From contig QHVM01000083.1 of the NCBI GenBank assembly GCA_003223555.1, positions 1-59,935 of the forward strand: a stretch of 59,935 nucleotides of DNA. The letters are read 5' to 3'. The stretch's first letter is position 1; the number at the start of each line of letters is the position of its first letter. Of the stretch, positions 7,807 to 19,897 are shown one piece after another. The notes beneath the pieces were generated by a model that saw only the letters and a list, made by a program, of their open reading frames with translations, ran no database searches and was not told the DNA's origin. The position numbers and the translations under genes were made by a program. Source of the stretch: Acidobacteriota bacterium. Its GTDB lineage: Bacteria; Acidobacteriota; Vicinamibacteria; Fen-336.

Positions 7807-8919
7807 ATGAACGGCGTGTCGCACCGGCTGGTGCAGGTCCCCCCGGGCGTGCAGTGCTTCGTGGGCGACGAAGCGCGGCGACGGCGGCAGATCGAGGCCG
7901 ACGTGATCGCGGTCTTCGAGGGCTGGGACTATGAGGAGATCATCCCGCCGCTCTTCGACTACGCGGACGTGTTCTCCAGCCGGGCCCTGCTGCCCAAGAC
8001 CTATTCCTTCGTGGGTCGCGACGGAAGCCTTCTCGCACTCCGTCCCGACTTCACGAGCCTGCTGGCCAAGATCGCCGCCGGCCGGCTGGCCGGCCGGCCC
8101 GCGCCGATCCGTCTCTATTACTCCGGGGAGGTCCTGCGCTACGAGCCGCCCCGGGCGGGGAGGCAGAGCGAGCTGTTCCAGATGGGGCTCGAGCACCTCG
8201 GCGGGGAAGCTCGCGCCGCCGACGCCGAAGTGCTCGCCATCGCGGCCGAGTGCCTCGACGGGCTGGGCGTGCGCGGCTTCGTCCTCGCCCTCGGGCACGT
8301 GGGCGTCTTCGGCGGGCTGCTGGCGGGGGTGGACCTCGATGCGGCGACGCTCGAGCGGCTGCGGGAGCGGGTGGAGGCGAAGGACCCGGCGGGGGTCCGC
8401 GACGCCCTGCCGTCCGGCCGGTTGCCGGAGCGGATCGCCGAGGCGCTGGTCCGGCTCGCGACGCTCTCCGGGGATGCGGGGGTCCTGGCCGATGCCGAGC
8501 AGGACCTGTCGTTCTGCCCTCCCGCCCGCGCCGCGCTGGCCGAGCTGACGCAGGTGATCGAGACGCTGCAATCCGCGGGACTCGGGCCCGGCCTCACGGT
8601 GGACCTGTCGGAGGTACGGGGCCTCGACTACTACACCGGCCTCGTGTTCCGCGCCTACGCGCCGGGCCTCGGCTTCGAGGTCGGAGGGGGAGGGCGCTAC
8701 GACACGCTGCTGGCCCGCTTCGGGCGGCCCATGCCCGCGGTCGGCTTCATGCTCGGCCTCGACCGCCTCGCTCTCCTGCTCGAGCGGCAGGGAGCGCGGC
8801 CGTCCGCGCCGCCGTCGCCGGCGGAGGTCGTGGGCGGCGGGGGTCTCGGGCGGGCCCTGGAGCGCGCCCGAGGCAAGCGGGCGGCCGGGACGCGCGTGCG
8901 GTTCGAGGGACGCCCGTGA
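7807..8919 (+). CDS. hisZ: ATP phosphoribosyltransferase regulatory subunit
   Basis: HisZ is a histidyl-tRNA-synthetase paralogue without aminoacylation activity. It forms a complex with short-form HisG and confers histidine feedback on the first step of histidine synthesis. The 370 residues show the class II fold: RPDFTSLLAKI, the motif-2 region YYSGEVLRYEPPRAG with QMGLEHLG, and LDYYTGLVFRAYAPG with GGGGRYD of motif 3. It lacks the anticodon-binding domain, as HisZ should. The ATG start at 7807 is four bases after the ThiF-like stop; the end overlaps hisG by GTGA. The short HisG next door confirms the assignment. Confidence 0.93.
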   Translation: MNGVSHRLVQVPPGVQCFVGDEARRRRQIEADVIAVFEGWDYEEIIPPLFDYADVFSSRALLPKTYSFVGRDGSLLALRPDFTSLLAKIAAGRLAGRPAPIRLYYSGEVLRYEPPRAGRQSELFQMGLEHLGGEARAADAEVLAIAAECLDGLGVRGFVLALGHVGVFGGLLAGVDLDAATLERLRERVEAKDPAGVRDALPSGRLPERIAEALVRLATLSGDAGVLADAEQDLSFCPPARAALAELTQVIETLQSAGLGPGLTVDLSEVRGLDYYTGLVFRAYAPGLGFEVGGGGRYDTLLARFGRPMPAVGFMLGLDRLALLLERQGARPSAPPSPAEVVGGGGLGRALERARGKRAAGTRVRFEGRP

Positions 8920-9533
8920 GCCTGACCATCGCCCTCTCGAAGGGCAAGCTGCTGGCGGGCACGGAGGAGCTGTTCCTCCGCGCGGGGCTGCCGTTCCCGG
9001 CCCGCGAGGGCCGGCGGCTCGTGGTGCCGGTCGACGGGCTCCGCTTCCTGCTCGTGAAGGACATGGACGTCCCGACCTACGTCGAGCACGGCGTCGCCGA
9101 CTGCGGCGTGGCCGGCCGCGACGTCCTGCTGGAGTTGGAGCCGGACGTCTACGAGCCGGTGGACCTCGGCTTCGGCCGCTGCCGGCTGGTGGTGGCCCGG
9201 AAGCGGGGAGCCGCCGCCGCGGCGGCGGCGTCCACCGTGCGCGTGGCGACCAAGTACCCGCGCGTCGCCTCCGCCCACTTCCTCGAGCGCGGCCGCTCCG
9301 TGGAAGTGGTGAGGCTGGCCGGATCGGTGGAGCTGGCGCCCGGCCTGGGACTGGCCGACTGCATCGTGGACGTGGTGGAGACGGGGCGGACGCTGGCCGA
9401 GAACGGCCTGGAGGTGGCGGAGGAGGTGGCGGCCTCGTCGGCCCGGCTCATCGTCAACCGCGCCAGCTACCACGCGCGGCGGGACGAGATGTCGCGCCTG
9501 CTGGGCGCGATCGCGAAGGCGAGGACCGCGTGA
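8916..9533 (+). CDS. hisG: ATP phosphoribosyltransferase catalytic subunit (short form)
   Basis: Condenses ATP with PRPP, the committed step of histidine synthesis. At 205 residues it is the short form, lacking the C-terminal regulatory domain, and so depends on HisZ upstream. Visible are the N-terminal IALSKGKL, the substrate-site GVADCGVAGRDVLLE, VATKYPRVASAHF, and the PRPP-binding GLADCIVDVVETGRTL. The GTG start overlaps the hisZ stop and the final TGA overlaps the hisD GTG. Confidence 0.95.
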   Translation: MSLTIALSKGKLLAGTEELFLRAGLPFPAREGRRLVVPVDGLRFLLVKDMDVPTYVEHGVADCGVAGRDVLLELEPDVYEPVDLGFGRCRLVVARKRGAAAAAAASTVRVATKYPRVASAHFLERGRSVEVVRLAGSVELAPGLGLADCIVDVVETGRTLAENGLEVAEEVAASSARLIVNRASYHARRDEMSRLLGAIAKARTA

Positions 9534-10819
9534 GGGTCGTGCGCTACGGCACGGCGGCCTGGCGGCGCTACCGCGAGGCTCGTCCGCGCGCCGGCCCGGC
9601 CCCGCCCGCCGTGGAGAGGGCCGTGGCCTCGATCCTCCGCCAGGTGCGGCGGGAGGGAGACGGCGCCCTCGTCCGGCTCTCGGCCCGCTTCGACGGGGTC
9701 CGGGTGCCGGCGCCGGAGCTGCGCGCCGCGCCAGCGGCGATCCGCGCGCTGGCCGGTCGGGCCGAGCCGGCCGTCGTCGCGTCGCTGCGCGCGATGGCGG
9801 CCCGGATCGAGGCCTACCACCGCCGCCAGCGTGACCGCGGCTTCCGCTTCCACCTCCGCGACGGCTCGCTCCTCGAAGAGCAGGTGAGGGCCCTCGACTC
9901 GGTCGGGCTCTACGTCCCGGGCGGCGCGGGCGCCTATCCCTCCTCGGTCCTGATGAGCGCGATCCCGGCCCGGGTGGCGGGCGTGCCCCGGATCCAGGTC
10001 GCGACGCCGCCCCGCACGCTGGAGGCGAGCCCGGTCGTGGCGGCCGCCCTGGTGCTCGTGGGCCTCGAGGGCTCCGTCTTCCGCGTCGGCGGCGCCCAGG
10101 CCGTGGCCGCGTTCGCCTTCGGCACGCGCACCGTCCCCGCGGTGGCCAAGGTCGTCGGTCCCGGAAACGCGTTCGTCGCCGAGGCCAAGCGGCAGGTGCG
10201 GGGGACGGTGGAGATCGACCAGCAGGCCGGGCCGAGCGAGGTGGTCGTCCTCGCCGACGAGACGGCCGATGCGGCCTGGGTGGCGGCCGACCTCCTGGCC
10301 CAGGCCGAGCATGGAAGCGGCGACGAGGCGGCCGTGCTCGTCACTCCCTCGGCGGCGCTGGCCGTCGAGGTACGGCGCCGGGTGGCCGCGGGCCTCGGCT
10401 CGGTCGCCAACGCCGCGGCCGCCCGGCGCGCGCTGGCGCGGTACGGCGCGGTGGTGCTGGTGCGCGACCTCGACGAGGCGGTGGCGGCCGTCAACGAGCT
10501 GGCGCCCGAGCACGCCGAGCTGATGGCGCGCGGCGCCGCGCAGCAGGCGCCGAAGATCGTGGCCGGAGCCGTCTTCGTGGGGCCGTGGGCTCCGGTGGCG
10601 GTCGGGGACTACGGGATCGGGCCCAACCACATCCTGCCCACCGGCGGCACCGCGCGGCGCTCCTCGCCGCTCTCCGTGCGGGACTTCCAGCGGCGGCAGA
10701 GCCTGGTGCGGATGACGCGATCCGGGCTGCGGCGGGCGGCGCCGGGCATGGTACGGGTCGCGACGGCCGAGGGGTTCCCGGGCCATGCGGAGAGCCTGCG
10801 GATACGGCTGAATAGATGA
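9530..10819 (+). CDS. hisD: Histidinol dehydrogenase
   Basis: Zinc enzyme that oxidises L-histidinol in two NAD-dependent steps to L-histidine. The 429 residues contain the NAD/zinc-site blocks GLYVPGGAGAYPSSVLM, VVGPGNAFVAEAKRQV, IDQQAGPSEVVVLAD, LLAQAEHGSG (zinc ligands Gln and His) and the catalytic EL.PEHAEL. Length is standard. The GTG start overlaps hisG (GTGA) and the stop overlaps hisC (ATGA), so the three genes are coupled. Confidence 0.95.
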   Translation: MRVVRYGTAAWRRYREARPRAGPAPPAVERAVASILRQVRREGDGALVRLSARFDGVRVPAPELRAAPAAIRALAGRAEPAVVASLRAMAARIEAYHRRQRDRGFRFHLRDGSLLEEQVRALDSVGLYVPGGAGAYPSSVLMSAIPARVAGVPRIQVATPPRTLEASPVVAAALVLVGLEGSVFRVGGAQAVAAFAFGTRTVPAVAKVVGPGNAFVAEAKRQVRGTVEIDQQAGPSEVVVLADETADAAWVAADLLAQAEHGSGDEAAVLVTPSAALAVEVRRRVAAGLGSVANAAAARRALARYGAVVLVRDLDEAVAAVNELAPEHAELMARGAAQQAPKIVAGAVFVGPWAPVAVGDYGIGPNHILPTGGTARRSSPLSVRDFQRRQSLVRMTRSGLRRAAPGMVRVATAEGFPGHAESLRIRLNR

Positions 10820-11910
10820 CGATGGAGCCCCTGCGCCACATCAAGCCGTCCGTGCGGTCGATCGCCGCCTACACGCTGGCCGCCCGCCCGGCCGCGGTGA
10901 AGCTCAACCAGAACGAGAACCCCTACGACCTGCCCGACGCGGTGAAGGAGCGCGTGGTGCAGAAGGCGCTGGCGCGGCCGTGGGCGCGCTATCCGGAGTT
11001 CGATCCCCGCGAGCTCATCGAGCAGCTGGCCGCCTTCGCCGGCTGGAGACCGGACGGCGTCCTGGCCGGCAACGGCTCGAACGAGCTGATCGAAGCGTTG
11101 CTGCTGGTGACGGTGGGACCGGGGACGCGGGTCGTCATACCGGAGCCGACCTTCACGCTCTACGCCCTCCTCACCAGGGTCCTGGGCGGTGAAACGATCC
11201 GCGTGGGACTGGGCCCCGAGCTGGAGTACCAGCCGGAAGAGCTGCGGAGGGTGCGCCGCGAGCTTTCGGCGCCGCTGACCGTGGTGTGCTCGCCCAACAA
11301 CCCGACCGGCGGCCTGCTCGCCGCCGACGAGCTGGCGCGGCTCTGCGAGGAGGCGGACGGGCTCGTGGCCGTGGACGAGGCCTACCACGAGTTCTCCGGC
11401 CAGTCGGCCGTGCCGCTCCTCGCGCGGCATCCCAACCTCGTCGTCCTGCGGACGTTCTCGAAGGCCATGGCCCTGGCCGGCCTGCGGGTCGGGTACCTGC
11501 TGGCGTCGCCCGAGATCGTCCGGGAGGTCAACAAGGCGCGCCTGCCCTACAACCTCGACTTCTTCTCCGAGGCGGCGGCGCTGGCCGCGCTCGCGGAGTG
11601 GCCGGTCCTGCGGGCCAACGTCGAGAAGATCGTCGGCGCCCGCGACGACCTGCTCCACCGCCTCTACCGCATCCCCGGCGTCCGCCCGTATCCCTCGAAG
11701 GCCAACTTCATCCTGCTCGAGCTGGCGGAGGCCGATCCCCGGACGGTGTTCGAGTCGGTGTACCGCCGCGGCGTGCTCGTGCGGGACGTGACCTCCTACC
11801 CGCGGCTCCAGCGCTGCCTGCGGGTGACGGTCGGCTCCGAGGCGGAGAACGAGACCTTCCTCTCCGCGCTCCGGCACGCCCTCGAGGAGCGGCGGTTCGC
11901 GAGGGCATGA
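10816..11910 (+). CDS. hisC: Histidinol-phosphate aminotransferase
   Basis: PLP enzyme converting imidazole-acetol phosphate to histidinol phosphate. In many bacteria HisC also transaminates phenylpyruvate or hydroxyphenylpyruvate, which would fit this mixed aromatic/histidine operon. The 364 residues show KLNQNENPY at the N-terminus, SPNNPTGG, VDEAYHEFSG (PLP pyridine Asp) and the Schiff-base lysine in RTFSKAMALAGLRVGY. Coupled to hisD and hisB by ATGA overlaps. Confidence 0.94.
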   Translation: MTMEPLRHIKPSVRSIAAYTLAARPAAVKLNQNENPYDLPDAVKERVVQKALARPWARYPEFDPRELIEQLAAFAGWRPDGVLAGNGSNELIEALLLVTVGPGTRVVIPEPTFTLYALLTRVLGGETIRVGLGPELEYQPEELRRVRRELSAPLTVVCSPNNPTGGLLAADELARLCEEADGLVAVDEAYHEFSGQSAVPLLARHPNLVVLRTFSKAMALAGLRVGYLLASPEIVREVNKARLPYNLDFFSEAAALAALAEWPVLRANVEKIVGARDDLLHRLYRIPGVRPYPSKANFILLELAEADPRTVFESVYRRGVLVRDVTSYPRLQRCLRVTVGSEAENETFLSALRHALEERRFARA

Positions 11911-12500
11911 TGGCGGCGCGGCAGGCCTCGATCGAGCGCAAGACGCGCGAGACGGACATCCGCCTGCGCCTCGGACTCGACGGCGAGGGAAGGAGCCGCA
12001 TCGCCACCGGCATCGGCTTCTTCGACCACATGCTCACCGCATTCGCGACCCATGGCCGCTTCGATCTCGACCTGCGCTGCCGGGGCGACCTCGACGTCGA
12101 CGCCCACCACAGCGTCGAGGACGTGGGGATCGTGATCGGACAGGCCCTGCGCCAGGCGCTGGGGGAGAAGAAGGGGATCGTGCGCTTCGGCCACGCGTAC
12201 GTGCCGCTCGACGAGGCGCTCTCCCGCTGCGTGGTCGACCTCTCCGGCCGCCCGTACCTCCACTACGACGTGACGTTCAAGGCGAGGCAGATCGGGGCCA
12301 TGCCCACCGAGCTGTTCGAGGACTTCTTCTGGGCCCTGGCCGACCACGGCCGACTGAACATCCACCTCGAGGCCATCCGCGGCCGCAACGCGCACCACGT
12401 CGCGGAGACCCTCTTCAAGGCCGTCTCGCGCGCCCTGGCCATGGCCGTGGCCCGTGACCCGAGAGTGAAGGGGATACCCAGCACAAAGGGCTCTCTATGA
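11907..12500 (+). CDS. hisB: Imidazoleglycerol-phosphate dehydratase
   Basis: Manganese enzyme of histidine synthesis, converting imidazole glycerol phosphate to imidazole acetol phosphate. The 197 residues hold the metal-binding histidine motifs GFFDHMLTAFATHG, DAHHSVEDVGIVIGQAL, and ADHGRLN with RNAHHVAE. It is the monofunctional form, with no N-terminal histidinol-phosphate phosphatase domain. Start ATG 11907 (a second ATG follows at 11910). Its stop overlaps the ATG of a small open frame, not directly hisH. Confidence 0.95.
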   Translation: MMAARQASIERKTRETDIRLRLGLDGEGRSRIATGIGFFDHMLTAFATHGRFDLDLRCRGDLDVDAHHSVEDVGIVIGQALRQALGEKKGIVRFGHAYVPLDEALSRCVVDLSGRPYLHYDVTFKARQIGAMPTELFEDFFWALADHGRLNIHLEAIRGRNAHHVAETLFKAVSRALAMAVARDPRVKGIPSTKGSL

Positions 12501-12655
12501 ACGCCGTTGGAGCGCCCGCAGGTCGGACCTCCATGCCGCCCGAGCGGAATCCACTTCCGCGAGGGCGGAACATCGATGGAGGTGTCCGACCGAGGACGCG
12601 GATTTCAGGCCCGACGCCGCGCGCTGGCTTTGGCGTCGGGCCGCGTTCAAATTGA
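12497..12655 (+). CDS. 52-codon open frame coupling hisB to hisH (palindrome-derived)
   Basis: The only sizeable gap inside the operon is entirely open in one frame. An ATG at 12497 overlaps the hisB stop (ATGA), and the frame runs to TGA at 12653-12655, two bases before the hisH ATG. The product is Arg/Pro/Gly-rich, with no recognisable domain, and is built from palindromic repeat sequence. It may be translated merely to carry ribosomes across the insertion, or not at all. No homologue is recognised. Confidence 0.3.
   Translation: MNAVGAPAGRTSMPPERNPLPRGRNIDGGVRPRTRISGPTPRAGFGVGPRSN
12504..12600 (+). repeat. Palindromic repeat element, copy A (hisB-hisH gap)
   Basis: Contains GCGGAA-TCCAC-TTCCGC at 12544-12560, nested in near-complementary outer arms at 12521-12532 and 12578-12591. 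It shares CCGTTGGAGCGCCCGC (12504-12519) exactly with 48696-48711, and GTCCGACCGAGG (12584-12595) exactly with 22081-22092. From 12514 on it aligns along its length with copy B in the chorismate mutase gene, at perhaps two-thirds identity by eye. Confidence 0.7.
12608..12642 (+). repeat. 11-bp perfect hairpin upstream of hisH
   Basis: GGCCCGACGCC at 12608-12618 pairs perfectly with GGCGTCGGGCC at 12632-12642 around a 13-base loop. No T-run follows, so it is not an intrinsic terminator. It directly precedes hisH, which lacks an obvious ribosome binding site. Possible RNA-processing or stability element, or part of the inserted repeat. Confidence 0.55.
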
Positions 12656-12657
12656 AG

Positions 12658-13308
12658 ATGATTGCCATCGTCGACTACGGCCTCGGGAACCTGGGCAGCG
12701 TGACCAAGGGCTTCCGTCACTCGGGCGCCGGGACCCGGCTCACGGGCGACCCCGACGAGCTGCGCTCGGCCTCCGCGCTCGTCCTGCCCGGAGACGGCGC
12801 CTTCGGCGCCACCATGGACGAGATCCGCCGCCGCGGCCTCGTGTCGCCCATCGAGGACGCGGTCGCGCGCGGCGTGCCGGTGCTGGGGATCTGCATCGGC
12901 ATGCAGGTCCTCTTCGAGGAGAGCGAGGAGCACGGCCGGCACGTCGGCCTCGGGCTCCTGCCCGGGCGCGTGCGCCGCCTGCCCGCCGGCCGGCCCGTCC
13001 CCCACATGGGCTGGAACGTCCTGCGGCCGAGGCGGGTCCATCCGCTGCTCGACGGGATCGCCTCCGGGGACTACGTCTACTTCGTGCACTCGTACTACTG
13101 CGAGGCCGCGCCGGCGGTGGTGCTGGCCGACACCGACTACGGCCTGGATTTCCCGGCCGTCGTCGGCCGCGGCTCCGTCCTCGGCATGCAGTTCCACCCC
13201 GAGAAGAGCCAGGCGGTGGGCCTGCGGCTCCTCGACAACTTCGTCCGCCTGTGCGGGGGAAAGGCAACCGTCACCGAAACGGCCGCGGTCACGGAGAGGC
13301 GGCCGTGA
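12658..13308 (+). CDS. hisH: Imidazole glycerol phosphate synthase, glutaminase subunit
   Basis: Provides ammonia from glutamine to HisF. The 216 residues are a class I amidotransferase: [11 protein letters not shown] start, nucleophile Cys79 in [26 protein letters not shown], and the His-Glu pair in FHPEKSQ. I take ATG 12658 as the start; an in-frame TTG at 12652 is the alternative, and neither has a clear Shine-Dalgarno, consistent with coupling from upstream. The C-terminus, after LCGG, carries about 14 extra residues. The stop overlaps the hisA GTG. Confidence 0.95.
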   Translation: MIAIVDYGLGNLGSVTKGFRHSGAGTRLTGDPDELRSASALVLPGDGAFGATMDEIRRRGLVSPIEDAVARGVPVLGICIGMQVLFEESEEHGRHVGLGLLPGRVRRLPAGRPVPHMGWNVLRPRRVHPLLDGIASGDYVYFVHSYYCEAAPAVVLADTDYGLDFPAVVGRGSVLGMQFHPEKSQAVGLRLLDNFVRLCGGKATVTETAAVTERRP

Positions 13309-14023
13309 TCGTGGTCGCCGCGATCGACGTGCGGGGCGGCCGGGTGGTCCGCCTGAAGCAGGGCGAGCTTCGGGAGGAGCAGGTCTACGGGTCCGATCCC
13401 GCCGAGGCCGCCCGGCGGTGGGAGGCGGAGGGCGCGACGCGCCTGCACCTGGTCGACCTGGATGCCGCGATCTCCAGCCGGCCGCAGTTCGCGGCGATGG
13501 AGAAGGTCATCGCGGCGGTAAAGGTTCCCGTCGAGGTGGGGGGAGGCCTGCGCGCGCTGGAAGACGCGATGCGATACCGCGACCGCGGCGCCGACCGCGT
13601 CATCTTCGGCACGGCGGCCGTGGCCAACCCCGGCGTGGTGCAGGAGGCCGTGCGGCTCTGGCCGCAGGCGGTGGCGGTGGCCCTCGACGCCCGCGACGGG
13701 CGGGTGGCCGTGGCGGGCTGGAAGGAGATCACCACCCTCACGGCCGTCGAGCTGGCCCGGCAGGTCAAGGCCTGGTGCGTGCCGCGGATCCAGTACACCG
13801 ACGTCGTGCGCGACGGGACGCTGGTGGGGCCGAACCTGGCCGGCGTCGAGGAGCTCGCCCGCGCGAGCGGCCTGCGCGTCACCGCCGCCGGCGGCTTCTC
13901 GTCGCTGGAGGATCTGCGCCGGCTGCGGCCGCTGGAATCGGTGGGGGTCGACGAGGTCGTGCTGGGAAAGGCGCTCTACGAGAAGCGCTTCACCCTCGCC
14001 CAGGCCGCGGAGGCGGTGCGCTG

Positions 14024-14024
<1 letters not shown>
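13305..14024 (+). CDS. hisA: ProFAR isomerase (HisA)
   Basis: TIM-barrel isomerase converting ProFAR to PRFAR. The 239 residues begin [13 protein letters not shown], where the first Asp is the catalytic base position. VEVGGGLR is the phosphate loop, [15 protein letters not shown] carries the second catalytic Asp, and AAGGFSS is the second phosphate loop. Usual sequences read IDLKDG at the start, so IDVRGG is a mild variant. The GTG start overlaps hisH (GTGA) and the stop overlaps the hisF ATG by one base. Confidence 0.95.
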
Positions 14025-14802
<778 letters not shown>

Positions 14803-14806
<4 letters not shown>

Positions 14807-15413
14807 CCGTGGTCATGCCCGGATCGCTGGCCTTCGACGCGGCCGGCCTGCTCCCGGTCGTCGTCCAGGAGGCCGGCAGCGGCGACGTGCTCATGGTGGC
14901 CTGGGCGAACCGGGAGGCGCTCGAGCGCACCGCGGAGACGGGGCTGGCCCACTTCTGGAGCCGCAGCCGCGGCGCGCTGTGGCGCAAGGGCGAGACTTCC
15001 GGCCACCAGATGAGCGTGCGCGAGATGCGGGCCGACTGCGATCGCGACGCCCTCCTCATGGTCGTCGATCCGGCCGGCCCGGCCTGCCATACGGGGAGCC
15101 GCACGTGCTTCGGCGACGACAGCGCGACCGCGGCCGGCATCCTGGCCGAGCTGGAGCGCGTGATCGCCTCCCGCTCCGGCGCCGATCCCGCGTCCTCCTA
15201 TACGGCCCGGCTCCTGGCCCGGGGCCCCGACCAGGTCCTGAAGAAGATCGGCGAGGAGGCCACGGAGGTCGTGCTGGCCGCCAAGTCGGAGAGCGACGAG
15301 CGGCTGGCCGAGGAGGTGGCCGACCTGCTCTATCACCTGATGGTGGCCCTGGCCCAGCGAAAGGTGCCCCTCACCCGCGCGCTGGAGGTGCTGCGGGAGC
15401 GGAGGCGAGCGAG

Positions 15414-15417
<4 letters not shown>
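14803..15417 (+). CDS. hisIE: Bifunctional phosphoribosyl-AMP cyclohydrolase / phosphoribosyl-ATP pyrophosphatase
   Basis: Carries out steps two and three of histidine synthesis. The 204 residues contain HisI (about 1-115) with [29 protein letters not shown], the zinc-site DCDRDALLM and CHTGSRTCF, then HisE (about 118-204) with [15 protein letters not shown] and [15 protein letters not shown] 14803 overlaps hisF; ATG 14815 is an alternative start. The stop overlaps trpE by ATGA, joining the his and trp blocks without a gap. Confidence 0.94.
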
Positions 15418-16834
<1,417 letters not shown>

Positions 16835-16835
<1 letters not shown>

Positions 16836-17449
16836 TGGCGAGAAACGAGAAGGGCGCCGTCCTGCTCATCGACAACTACGACTCGTTCACATACAACCTC
16901 TATCAATACCTGGGAGAGCTGGGGGCGGAGACGGACGTGGTGCGCAACGACCAGATCAGCGTGGAGGAGGCGCTCGCGCGCCGACCGTCGGCCATCGTCA
17001 TCTCGCCCGGCCCCGGCACGCCCGACCAGGCGGGCATCACGCTCGACCTCATCCGGGCCGCCGCCGGACGAGTGGCGATCCTGGGCGTCTGCCTCGGCCA
17101 CCAGGCCCTCGGGCAGGCCTTCGGGGGCCAGGTCGTGCGGGCCCCGAAGCTGATGCACGGCAAGGTGTCGGAGGTCCGCCACGACGGGCGGACGATCTTC
17201 GCCGGGCTGCCGGGGCCCCTCACCGCCACCCGCTATCACTCGCTGGTGGTGGCGCGCGAGGGCCTGCCCGCCTGCCTGGAGGTCTCGGCGTGGACCGAGG
17301 ACGGCGTCGTCATGGGCCTGCGCCACCGGGAGCTGCCCCTCGAAGGCGTGCAGTTCCATCCGGAGAGCATCCTGACCACGGCCGGAAAGCAATTGCTCCG
17401 CAACTTCCTCGACGGGACGGCGCAGGGCGCGCAGGGAGCCGGGAGATGA
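16835..17449 (+). CDS. trpG: Anthranilate synthase component II (glutamine amidotransferase)
   Basis: Supplies ammonia to TrpE. The 204 residues show [16 protein letters not shown], the oxyanion SPGPGTP, nucleophile Cys86 in [26 protein letters not shown], and the His-Glu dyad in FHPESILT. The start ATG 16835 gives TGATG coupling with trpE; an in-frame GTG lies one codon earlier. Could also serve 4-amino-4-deoxychorismate synthase (PabA role), as amphibolic TrpG proteins do; no pabB is visible here. Confidence 0.95.
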
Positions 17450-18444
17450 AGCCGTACCTGGCCAAGGTCATCGGCGGCGAGCGCCTCACCGAGGAGGAGG
17501 CGGGAGCCGCGATGGCCACGATCATGGAGGGCGAGGCGACGCCGGCCCAGATCGGGGCGCTGCTGGCCGCGCTCGCGGTGCGCGGCGAGACGGAGGACGA
17601 GGTGGTCGGCTTCGCGCGGACGATGCGGTCGCGCGCGGTCCCCCTCTCCGCGCGGGGGGCGGTCGACACCTGCGGCACGGGCGGGGACGGGGCGGGCACC
17701 TTCAACATCTCCACCGTGGCCTCGCTGGTGGTCGCGGCGTGCGGCGTGCCGGTGGCCAAGCACGGCAACCGCTCGGCCAGCGGGAGCTGCGGCAGCGCCG
17801 ACCTGCTGGAGGCCCTCGGCGTGCGCATCGACGCCCCCCCCGCGACCGCCCAGCGCTCGCTCGACGAGGCCGGCTGGGCCTTCCTCTTCGCGCCCTCCTT
17901 CCACGCCGCCACCCGCCACGCGGTGGGCCCGCGCAAGGAGCTGGGCGTGCGCACCGCCTTCAACCTGCTCGGTCCCCTCACCAACCCCGCCCTGCCCACG
18001 GCCCAGGTGGTGGGCGTGCCCCGCCCGGAGCTGACCGGCTTCATTGCCCGCTGCCTGCGCAGGCTGGGGGTGCGGCGGGCGTGGGTGGCCCACGGCTCGG
18101 GCCTCGACGAGCTGTCGCTGTGTGGCCCGACCACCGTGGCCGCCTTCGACGAGAACGGGCACCGGACCTTCACCGTGCGGCCGGAGGACGCCGGGCTGGC
18201 CGCCTGCCCATCCGAGTCGCTGCGCGGCGGCGATGCGAAGGCGAGCGCCGCCATCGCCGACGAGGTCCTGCGCGGAGACCGCGGGCCGCGGCGCGACGTC
18301 GTGGTGCTGAACGCGGCCGCGGCCCTGGTCGTGGCCGGCCGGGCGGAGGACCTCCGGGACGGCGCGGCCCAGGCCGCGGCGGCCCTCGACGAGGGGCGCG
18401 CGGCCCGTCTGCTCGGGCGCGTCCGGGAGCTGTCGCGCTCGTGA
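17446..18444 (+). CDS. trpD: Anthranilate phosphoribosyltransferase
   Basis: Transfers the phosphoribosyl group of PRPP to anthranilate. The 332 residues show the PRPP-binding [18 protein letters not shown], the glycine-rich [44 protein letters not shown] and GLDELSL. Length is normal. Start and stop both overlap neighbours (ATGA with trpG, GTGA with trpCF). Confidence 0.96.
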   Translation: MKPYLAKVIGGERLTEEEAGAAMATIMEGEATPAQIGALLAALAVRGETEDEVVGFARTMRSRAVPLSARGAVDTCGTGGDGAGTFNISTVASLVVAACGVPVAKHGNRSASGSCGSADLLEALGVRIDAPPATAQRSLDEAGWAFLFAPSFHAATRHAVGPRKELGVRTAFNLLGPLTNPALPTAQVVGVPRPELTGFIARCLRRLGVRRAWVAHGSGLDELSLCGPTTVAAFDENGHRTFTVRPEDAGLAACPSESLRGGDAKASAAIADEVLRGDRGPRRDVVVLNAAAALVVAGRAEDLRDGAAQAAAALDEGRAARLLGRVRELSRS

Positions 18445-19897
18445 GCGGCGGCAGCGACGTCCTCGCCCGCATCGTGGCCCGCACCCGGGAGAGGGTGCAG
18501 GAGCGCCGGCGGAAGCTCCCCATCGAGAAGATGCGCGCCACGTCCCCCCCGCCCGGCCTCCGCCGGCCGTTCGCCGCCGCCGCCGCGCGGGGGGGACGGG
18601 TCAACGTCATCGCGGAGTTCAAGCGGCGGTCGCCCTCGCGCGGGGTCATCCGCGAGGACCTGCATCCGGTCGAGGTCGCCCAGGCCTACGAGGTGGCCGG
18701 CGCAGCCGGCCTGTCGGTCCTCACCGAGGAGCAGTTCTTCGGAGGCAGCCTCGAGGACCTGAAGGAGGCCCACGCGGCGACGCTGCTCCCCACGCTGCGC
18801 AAGGACTTCGTCGTCGACCCCTATCAGGTCTGGGAGACGTGGCACGCGGGGGCAGACGCGCTGCTGCTCATCGCCGCCACCCTCGAAGACCGCGAGCTGC
18901 GGGAGCTGCTGGCCACGACGCGCGAGGCCGGCCTCGAAGCGCTGGTGGAGGTCCACGATCGGGCCGAGCTCGAGCGTGCGCTGGGCGCGGGGGCGCGCCT
19001 GCTCGGCGTCAACAGCCGCGACCTGCGCACGATGGAGGTCAACCTCCAGACCGCCCTCGACCTCGCGCCCCTGGTCCCCGACGACGTGGTGGCGGTGGCG
19101 GAGAGCGGCATCCGCGGACCGGGCGACCTCCGCCGCCTGCGCGAGGCCGGCTACGACGCGTTCCTCATCGGCGAGCGCCTGATGCAGGAGGCCGACCCCG
19201 GCGCCGCCCTCGAGGAGCTGATCCGCCAGTCTTCGATCCCGCGCTGGGAGGGCCGCGCCGCGCGGCGGGGACGAGTGGCGGTGAAGGTCTGCGGGATCAC
19301 CAGCATCGAGGACGGCCTGGTGGCGGCCCAGGCGGGCGCGGACGCGGTGGGCCTGGTGTTCTGGCCGGGCAGCCCGCGCCGGGTGGACCTGGCCGCCGCC
19401 CGCCGCATCGCCCGCGCCCTGCCTCCGTTCGTCCTCCGGGTGGGCGTCTTCGTCGACGCGCGGCGGGAGGAGATGGAGCGCGCGGTGACCGAAGTGGGCC
19501 TCGACCTGCTTCAGCTCCACGGCCGCGAGCCGCCGGAAGCGCTGGCCGACCTGCCGCGGCGGGCGGTGAAGGCGGTGGGGGTCGGGGAAGGCTTCACCGC
19601 CGAGCAGGCGCTGCGCTACGAAGGCCGGGCGGCCGGGATCCTCCTCGACACGCGCGCCGACGGCGGCGCGCCGGGCGGCACCGGGCAGAGCTTCGATTGG
19701 ACGCGGGTGCGGGACGTGCGCGAGAAGGCCTCCTTCCTGATGCTGGCCGGGGGCCTCAACGCCGGCAACGTCCATCGCGCGCTGACCGCGGTCCGCCCCG
19801 ACGGCGTCGACGTCTCGAGCGGCGTCGAGTCCGCGCCCGGCCGCAAGGACGCAGAGAAGGTTCGCGCGTTCGTGGCCGCGGTGCGGGAGGCGGAGAG

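Noticed and set aside
12608-12642. 11-bp hairpin as an intra-operon terminator
   Set aside because: No T-run and the operon clearly continues with hisH; kept only as a structure.
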